Source: Chryseobacterium gleum
Lineage (GTDB): Bacteria; Bacteroidota; Bacteroidia; Flavobacteriales; Weeksellaceae
NCBI RefSeq assembly: GCF_900636535.1
Contig: NZ_LR134289.1
Location: 310,001-374,000 of the forward strand
Length of the DNA: 64,000 bases
Direction: 5' to 3'
The position numbers were made by a program, and so were the translations under genes. The notes under the pieces are model-generated. The model made no database searches, had not been told where the DNA came from, and saw only the letters and a program-made list of their open reading frames with translations. Below are positions 60,102-64,000 of the stretch, one piece after another. Within the stretch, counting starts at the first letter, position 1. Each line of letters starts with the position of its first letter.

Positions 60102-61643
60102 ATGTCGAAAAAAGCAATACTGGCCATTCTTGACGGATGGGGATTGGGAACAAACCCAAACGTTTCTGCAATAGATAAAGCAAATACACCATTCATAGAC
60201 AGCTGTTACCAAAAATTTCCACATACAACGCTTGAAGCGAGTGGACTGGCTGTAGGCTTACCGGCCGGACAGATGGGGAACTCTGAAGTAGGACACATGA
60301 ACCTGGGTGCCGGAAGAGTAGTATACCAAAACCTGGTAAAACTGAACATGGCGGTTGAGAACGGAACACTGGGACAGGAAAAAGTGATTCAGGACGCCTT
60401 TGACTACGCAAAAAAAGAAAATAAAAAAGTACACTTTATCGGATTGGTTTCCAATGGAGGAGTACACTCACATATCAATCACCTGAAAGGATTACTGACG
60501 GCTGCAAAAGAATTCGGTTTAAATGAAAATGTATTTGTTCATGCTTTTACCGATGGCAGAGACTGTGATCCGCATTCCGGATTAGGATTTATTGATGAAC
60601 TTCAGAAGCATATGGAAGCTACTACCGGAAAGCTGGCAACAGTGGTGGGAAGATACTATGCGATGGACAGAGATAAAAGATGGGAACGTGTGAAATTAGC
60701 GTACGGAGCCCTTGTAGAAGGAATAGGAGAACAGACAACGGATGTTCTGGCAACCATTAAAATGTATTATGATAATAATGTAACCGATGAGTTTCTGAAA
60801 CCAATCATTTTAATGAACACTACCGCTACAGGAAATGTAGTGCCGGTAGCAAGAATTATTGAAGATGATGTGGTGATCTGTTTTAATTTCCGTACAGACA
60901 GAGGGAGAGAAATTACAGAAGTTCTTTCCCAAAAGGATTTCCCTGAGTTTGGAATGAAGAAACTGAACCTGTATTACATTACACTAACGAACTATGATAA
61001 AACCTTCCAGAATGTACAGGTAGTTTTTGATGAAAATGTACTGACGGAAACTATGGGTGAAATCCTTGAGAAAAATGGGAAAACTCAGATCAGAATCGCA
61101 GAAACAGAGAAATATCCTCACGTTACTTTTTTCTTCTCAGGAGGAAGAGAAGAGGAATTTGTGGGAGAAAGAAGACTGTTGTGCCCAAGCCCGAAAGACG
61201 TTCCTACTTATGATTTAAAACCGGAAATGTCCGCATACGATATTACCAATGCAATTGTACCTGAACTGGAGCAGGGGACCGCTGATTTTGTATGCCTGAA
61301 TTTTGCCAATACAGACATGGTAGGACATACAGGTGTCTTTGAAGCAGCAGTTAAAGCCGCTGAGGTGGTAGATCAGTGTATTGAAAAAGTAGCAACAGCT
61401 GCCTATGAAAACGGTTATGCTGTTTTCATCCTTGCCGATCATGGAAATTCAGATGTTATGATCAATCCGGACGGAACCCCAAATACGCAGCACTCTACGA
61501 ACCTGGTTCCTTTTATCGTAATGGATAAAGACGACACATGGAATTTAAAACCTGGAAAACTAGGCGATGTAGCTCCAACCATCCTTAAAGTAATGGGAGT
61601 TGAAATACCGGATGCTATGACCGGAGAAGTTTTGGTTAATTAA
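60102..61643 (+). CDS. gpmI: 2,3-bisphosphoglycerate-independent phosphoglycerate mutase
   Basis: Interconverts 3- and 2-phosphoglycerate in glycolysis without the bisphosphate cofactor, using two Mn ions. 513 residues from the ATG at 60102 (MSKKAILAILDGWG). Asp in LDGWGLG, the catalytic Ser in GNSEVGHMNLGAGR (about 62-75), the VSNGGVHSHINHL and AFTDGRDCDP stretches, and ADHGNSD (about 445) are all present. It ends in a terminator. Confidence 0.95.
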   Translation: MSKKAILAILDGWGLGTNPNVSAIDKANTPFIDSCYQKFPHTTLEASGLAVGLPAGQMGNSEVGHMNLGAGRVVYQNLVKLNMAVENGTLGQEKVIQDAFDYAKKENKKVHFIGLVSNGGVHSHINHLKGLLTAAKEFGLNENVFVHAFTDGRDCDPHSGLGFIDELQKHMEATTGKLATVVGRYYAMDRDKRWERVKLAYGALVEGIGEQTTDVLATIKMYYDNNVTDEFLKPIILMNTTATGNVVPVARIIEDDVVICFNFRTDRGREITEVLSQKDFPEFGMKKLNLYYITLTNYDKTFQNVQVVFDENVLTETMGEILEKNGKTQIRIAETEKYPHVTFFFSGGREEEFVGERRLLCPSPKDVPTYDLKPEMSAYDITNAIVPELEQGTADFVCLNFANTDMVGHTGVFEAAVKAAEVVDQCIEKVATAAYENGYAVFILADHGNSDVMINPDGTPNTQHSTNLVPFIVMDKDDTWNLKPGKLGDVAPTILKVMGVEIPDAMTGEVLVN

Positions 61644-61663
61644 AATTCAATAATATCCGAATA

Positions 61664-61699
61664 AAAATGCCGTTATACCTTTATAACGGCATTTTTTTT
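61664..61699 (+). terminator. Terminator of gpmI
   Basis: A 13-14-bp stem (AAAATGCCGTTATA / TATAACGGCATTTT) and a T-run. Confidence 0.9.
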
Positions 61700-61763
61700 A
61701 TGATTTATGTCAGATAAGGTATGACTTGCATACTTTATTATGCGCCAAATAATAAATAAATCA

Positions 61764-61771
61764 TATCTTTG
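61764..61771 (+). promoter_or_regulatory. -7 box of the desaturase gene
   Basis: TATCTTTG fits TANNTTTG, 22 bases before the ATG at 61794. The -33 TTG is not found at the usual distance. Confidence 0.45.
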
Positions 61772-61793
61772 TAAATTAAAACTGAATAGTAAA

Positions 61794-62771
61794 ATGTATC
61801 AAAAGCTTGTAAGGAAAGAAGTAATGGGGATATTGGAAAAGGAAGTGACTTCTTTTCTTGATAAATTTTTAACGCCAATTGAAAAAATTTGGCAACCCTC
61901 CGATTATTTGCCAGACCCGTCAAGCGAAGATTTCAAACATGATTTAGAAGAAATCCAGACATTTGCCCGTGAAATGCCTTACGATCTTTTCGTAACATTA
62001 ATCGGTGACTGTATTACAGAAGAAGCTCTTCCTTCCTATGAGTCATGGCTGATGGGTGTTGACGGAATCAATCAGGAAGAAAAAGTAGGCTGGGCTAACT
62101 GGGTAAGAGCCTGGACCGCTGAGGAAAACAGACACGGAGATTTATTAAACAAATATCTTTACCTGTGCGGAAGAGTAAATATGAGAGAGGTTGAGATTAC
62201 TACCCAATACCTTATCAATGACGGTTTTGATCTGGGAACAAGCATGGATCCGTACAGAAACTTCATTTATACAAGCTTTCAGGAAACAGCAACCAATATC
62301 TCCCACAGAAGGGTAGGAACGCTGGCAAAACAATCCGGTAACGGAAAACTGGCAAAAATGTGTGGTGTTATTGCTGCAGACGAAGCCAGACATGCTAAAG
62401 CATATAAGCATTTCGTAGCAAAAATTCTTGAAATAGATCCTTCGGAAATGATTCTTGCGTTTGAAGATATGATGCGTAAGAAAATTGTAATGCCTGCTCA
62501 CCTAATGAGACAGTCCGGACAAAAAGCCGGAGAGCTTTGGGGACATTTCTCAGATGCTGCCCAAAGATGTATGGTATATACAGGACAGGATTATATCAAT
62601 ATTATGAAAGACCTTTTGGATGAATGGAAAATTGAGCACGTAAAAGGCCTTACAGAAAAAGCAGAAAAAGCTCAGGAATACCTGATGAAGCTTCCTGCAA
62701 GACTTCAGAAGATCACAGACAGGGTTTCTACTCCGGATCTTCAGTTCCAGTTTAGCTGGGTAAAGAGCTGA
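61794..62771 (+). CDS. Acyl-ACP desaturase (di-iron)
   Basis: 325 residues from the ATG at 61794 (an 18-residue longer frame overlaps the -7 box). Soluble four-helix di-iron fold: EENRHGD (first Glu-x2-His, about 111) and DEARHAKAY (second, about 197), with further ligand Glu in DCITEEALPSYE (about 80) and in TSFQETATNISHRR. It resembles plant stearoyl-ACP delta-9 desaturases and introduces a double bond into acyl-ACP. The substrate chain and position are not seen. Its terminator overlaps the next gene's promoter. Confidence 0.9.
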   Translation: MYQKLVRKEVMGILEKEVTSFLDKFLTPIEKIWQPSDYLPDPSSEDFKHDLEEIQTFAREMPYDLFVTLIGDCITEEALPSYESWLMGVDGINQEEKVGWANWVRAWTAEENRHGDLLNKYLYLCGRVNMREVEITTQYLINDGFDLGTSMDPYRNFIYTSFQETATNISHRRVGTLAKQSGNGKLAKMCGVIAADEARHAKAYKHFVAKILEIDPSEMILAFEDMMRKKIVMPAHLMRQSGQKAGELWGHFSDAAQRCMVYTGQDYINIMKDLLDEWKIEHVKGLTEKAEKAQEYLMKLPARLQKITDRVSTPDLQFQFSWVKS

Positions 62772-62807
62772 TAAGAAGTTTATTATTATTTAAATATAAA
62801 AAGTATT

Positions 62808-62835
62808 GAGTGCCTTTCTTTTTGGCACTCTTTTT
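62808..62835 (+). terminator. Terminator of the desaturase gene
   Basis: A 7-bp stem (GAGTGCC / GGCACTC) with a T-rich loop and T-run. Confidence 0.8.
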
Positions 62836-62849
62836 ATTTCTTATCTTTG
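62822..62849 (+). promoter_or_regulatory. Promoter of the HAD-like gene, overlapping a terminator
   Basis: TTG (62822-62824), 17 bases, TATCTTTG (62842-62849) fits the flavobacterial promoter form. The TTG lies inside the loop and stem edge of the desaturase terminator. Confidence 0.5.
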
Positions 62850-62871
62850 CAAAGCTAAAAAAAACAACAAA

Positions 62872-63303
62872 ATGTTAAATAATAAAAAGATTGCTGTTGA
62901 CTTTGACGGGACTATTGTTGATGATGCCTACCCGGCAATCGGAAAACCGAAAACTTTTGCATTCGAAACTTTAAAAAGACTTCAGGCTGAAGGATACAGA
63001 CTTATACTTTGGACATACAGACACGGAAAAACGTTGGATGAAGCTGTAGAATTCTGCAGAAAAAACGGAATAGAGTTCTATTCTGTGAACTCAAGCTTTG
63101 AAGGAGAGGTTTTTGATCCTGAAACACAGTCCAGAAAATTAGATGCAGATTGGTTTATTGATGACAGAAACTTAGGAGGATTCCCGGGCTGGGGTGAAAT
63201 CTATAACATTATTCAGGAAAGAATAGAATTCCGTGTAGAAGGAAAAGAAGTTCTTGCCTACTCAAAACTTAAAAAAGAAAAGAAAAAAGGACTTTTTTGG
63301 TAG
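62872..63303 (+). CDS. HAD-like phosphatase (BT0820-like)
   Basis: 143 residues from the ATG at 62872 (a 22-residue longer frame overlaps the promoter). Motif I is DFDGT (Asp10 and Asp12), motif II is probably in the ILWTYR strand, and motif IV is WFIDDRN (about 113). The layout, with no cap domain, matches the small single-domain group I recall from Bacteroides BT0820. Substrate unknown; phosphate monoesters are likely. It lies before map. Confidence 0.8.
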   Translation: MLNNKKIAVDFDGTIVDDAYPAIGKPKTFAFETLKRLQAEGYRLILWTYRHGKTLDEAVEFCRKNGIEFYSVNSSFEGEVFDPETQSRKLDADWFIDDRNLGGFPGWGEIYNIIQERIEFRVEGKEVLAYSKLKKEKKKGLFW

Positions 63304-63465
63304 AATATAGAAATTGGAAGCCAGATATCAGACATTAGTTTTTAATATCAAGTGCTTTTGGTCTTTTATAATTTATAGTAGAAAGTTCAGTAGATGATGA
63401 GAAGTAAAAATAAGCATAACGCTGTAGTCTAGCTTCTAACATCTAATATCTAACATCTATATACA
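63304..63465. repeat. Low-complexity spacer before map
   Basis: Reiterated words such as ATCTAATATCTAACATCTAT and CAGATATCAGACATTAG fill much of the spacer. They resemble the serC-serA spacer. No gene is seen. Confidence 0.4.
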
Positions 63466-64000
63466 ATGATTCAATTAAAAACGATAGACGAATTACGTCT
63501 GATGAAGGAGAGTGCCCGTTTGGTTTCTAAAACATTGGGAATGTTGGCAAAAGAAATTAAACCGGGAATTACAACCTTATATTTAGATAAACTGGCTCAT
63601 GATTTTATTAAAGATCATGGGGCTGAACCTGCATTTTTAGGGTATGGAGGATTCCCTAATTCTCTTTGTATCTCTCCGAATGAGCAGGTGGTTCATGGCT
63701 TTCCAAACAACGATGTAGTAAAAGAAGGAGATGTTCTTTCCGTAGACTGTGGAGTTATTCTTAACGGTTTTGTTGGAGATCATGCCTATACTTTTGAAAT
63801 CGGGGAAGTAAAGCCGGAAGTTAAAAAATTACTGCAGGTAACCAAGGAATCTCTATATAAGGGGATTGAGCAGTGTATCAGAGGGAAAAGAATAGGAGAT
63901 ATCTCCCATGCAATCCAGGCACACTGTGAAAAAGAAGGGTATGGAGTGGTAAGAGAACTTGTAGGACACGGTTTAGGAAGAAAAATGCATGAAGATCCAC
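63466..64000 (+). CDS. map: Methionine aminopeptidase, type I (3' end outside window)
   Basis: Removes the initiator Met from new proteins. 178 codons lie inside the window and the frame is still open at its end. The type I start (MIQLKTIDELRLMKESARLV), substrate His region (VVHGFPNNDVVKEGD), metal Asp in SVDCGVILNGFVGDHAYTF and GHGLGRKMHEDP are visible. It has no N-terminal extension. It ends the window, so its operon is unknown. Confidence 0.93.
   Translation, partial: MIQLKTIDELRLMKESARLVSKTLGMLAKEIKPGITTLYLDKLAHDFIKDHGAEPAFLGYGGFPNSLCISPNEQVVHGFPNNDVVKEGDVLSVDCGVILNGFVGDHAYTFEIGEVKPEVKKLLQVTKESLYKGIEQCIRGKRIGDISHAIQAHCEKEGYGVVRELVGHGLGRKMHEDP

Noticed and set aside
1..64000. tRNA or rRNA genes and insertion sequences
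   Set aside because: No cloverleaf-like sequence, conserved rRNA stretch or transposase frame was seen; a tool search could still reveal a small tRNA.

Overview
The window looks like a chromosomal segment of a Flavobacteriales bacterium, most probably Chryseobacterium or a close Weeksellaceae relative. This is inferred from remembered protein families, not from a search. The signs are a SusC/SusD pair, C-terminal type IX secretion (T9SS) sorting domains, AT-rich DNA, no Shine-Dalgarno-like spacing before most starts, and upstream boxes fitting the flavobacterial promoter form TTG-N17-23-TANNTTTG. I found no rRNA, tRNA, CRISPR array, insertion sequence or prophage.

Layout. 1-2200: the end of a cyclophilin-FKBP fusion and three small proteins. 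2200-3100: a gene-free stretch with foldable palindromes and a broken copy of a dispersed repeat. 3101-7227: three tandem M28 metallopeptidases, the last without key catalytic residues. 7283-10670: DUF1015, serA and serC (serine synthesis). 10782-13436: ferredoxin, LuxC-type reductase, a secreted protein and a Bax-inhibitor-like membrane protein. 13500-13980: two tandem copies of a two-hairpin repeat. 14212-19842: thioredoxin, 2-Cys peroxiredoxin, a large M16 protease and an aspartate-type aminotransferase. 20072-28375: another M28 peptidase, rsmG, a lipoprotein, an HExxH protein, an AddB-like nuclease and a patatin-barrel protein. 28452-31747: a T9SS-sorted esterase and glutaryl-CoA dehydrogenase.

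31877-44529 is a polysaccharide utilisation locus: a Nudix-type regulator and a sugar MFS transporter face away from susC-susD-GH30-GH3-GH16-GH30. The enzyme set points to a mixed beta-1,3/1,6-glucan such as laminarin or fungal wall glucan. 44679-47421 holds fabI, a small LEA-like protein, tag and a Rossmann protein.

47422-50975 is the accessory part: an AT-rich methyltransferase, a tail-fibre-like protein, a truncated T9SS-type gene, an orphan lipoprotein and a broken Rhs C-terminus. I read it as the ruin of a polymorphic-toxin (Rhs) locus. 50988-58872 holds a uridine-phosphorylase-like gene, a di-haem cytochrome c peroxidase and a PhoX-type phosphatase that share a promoter layout resembling a Pho box, a small HTH regulator, a leucine-rich-repeat protein and a frameshifted SUI1/eIF1-like factor. 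59028-64000 holds a secreted HExxH protein, gpmI, an acyl-ACP desaturase, a HAD-like phosphatase and the start of map.

The observations most worth following are the decayed Rhs locus, the shared 7+4+7 direct repeats before the peroxidase and PhoX genes, the covarying two-hairpin repeat, the third M28 paralogue that has lost its active site, and the one-base frameshift in the SUI1-like gene.
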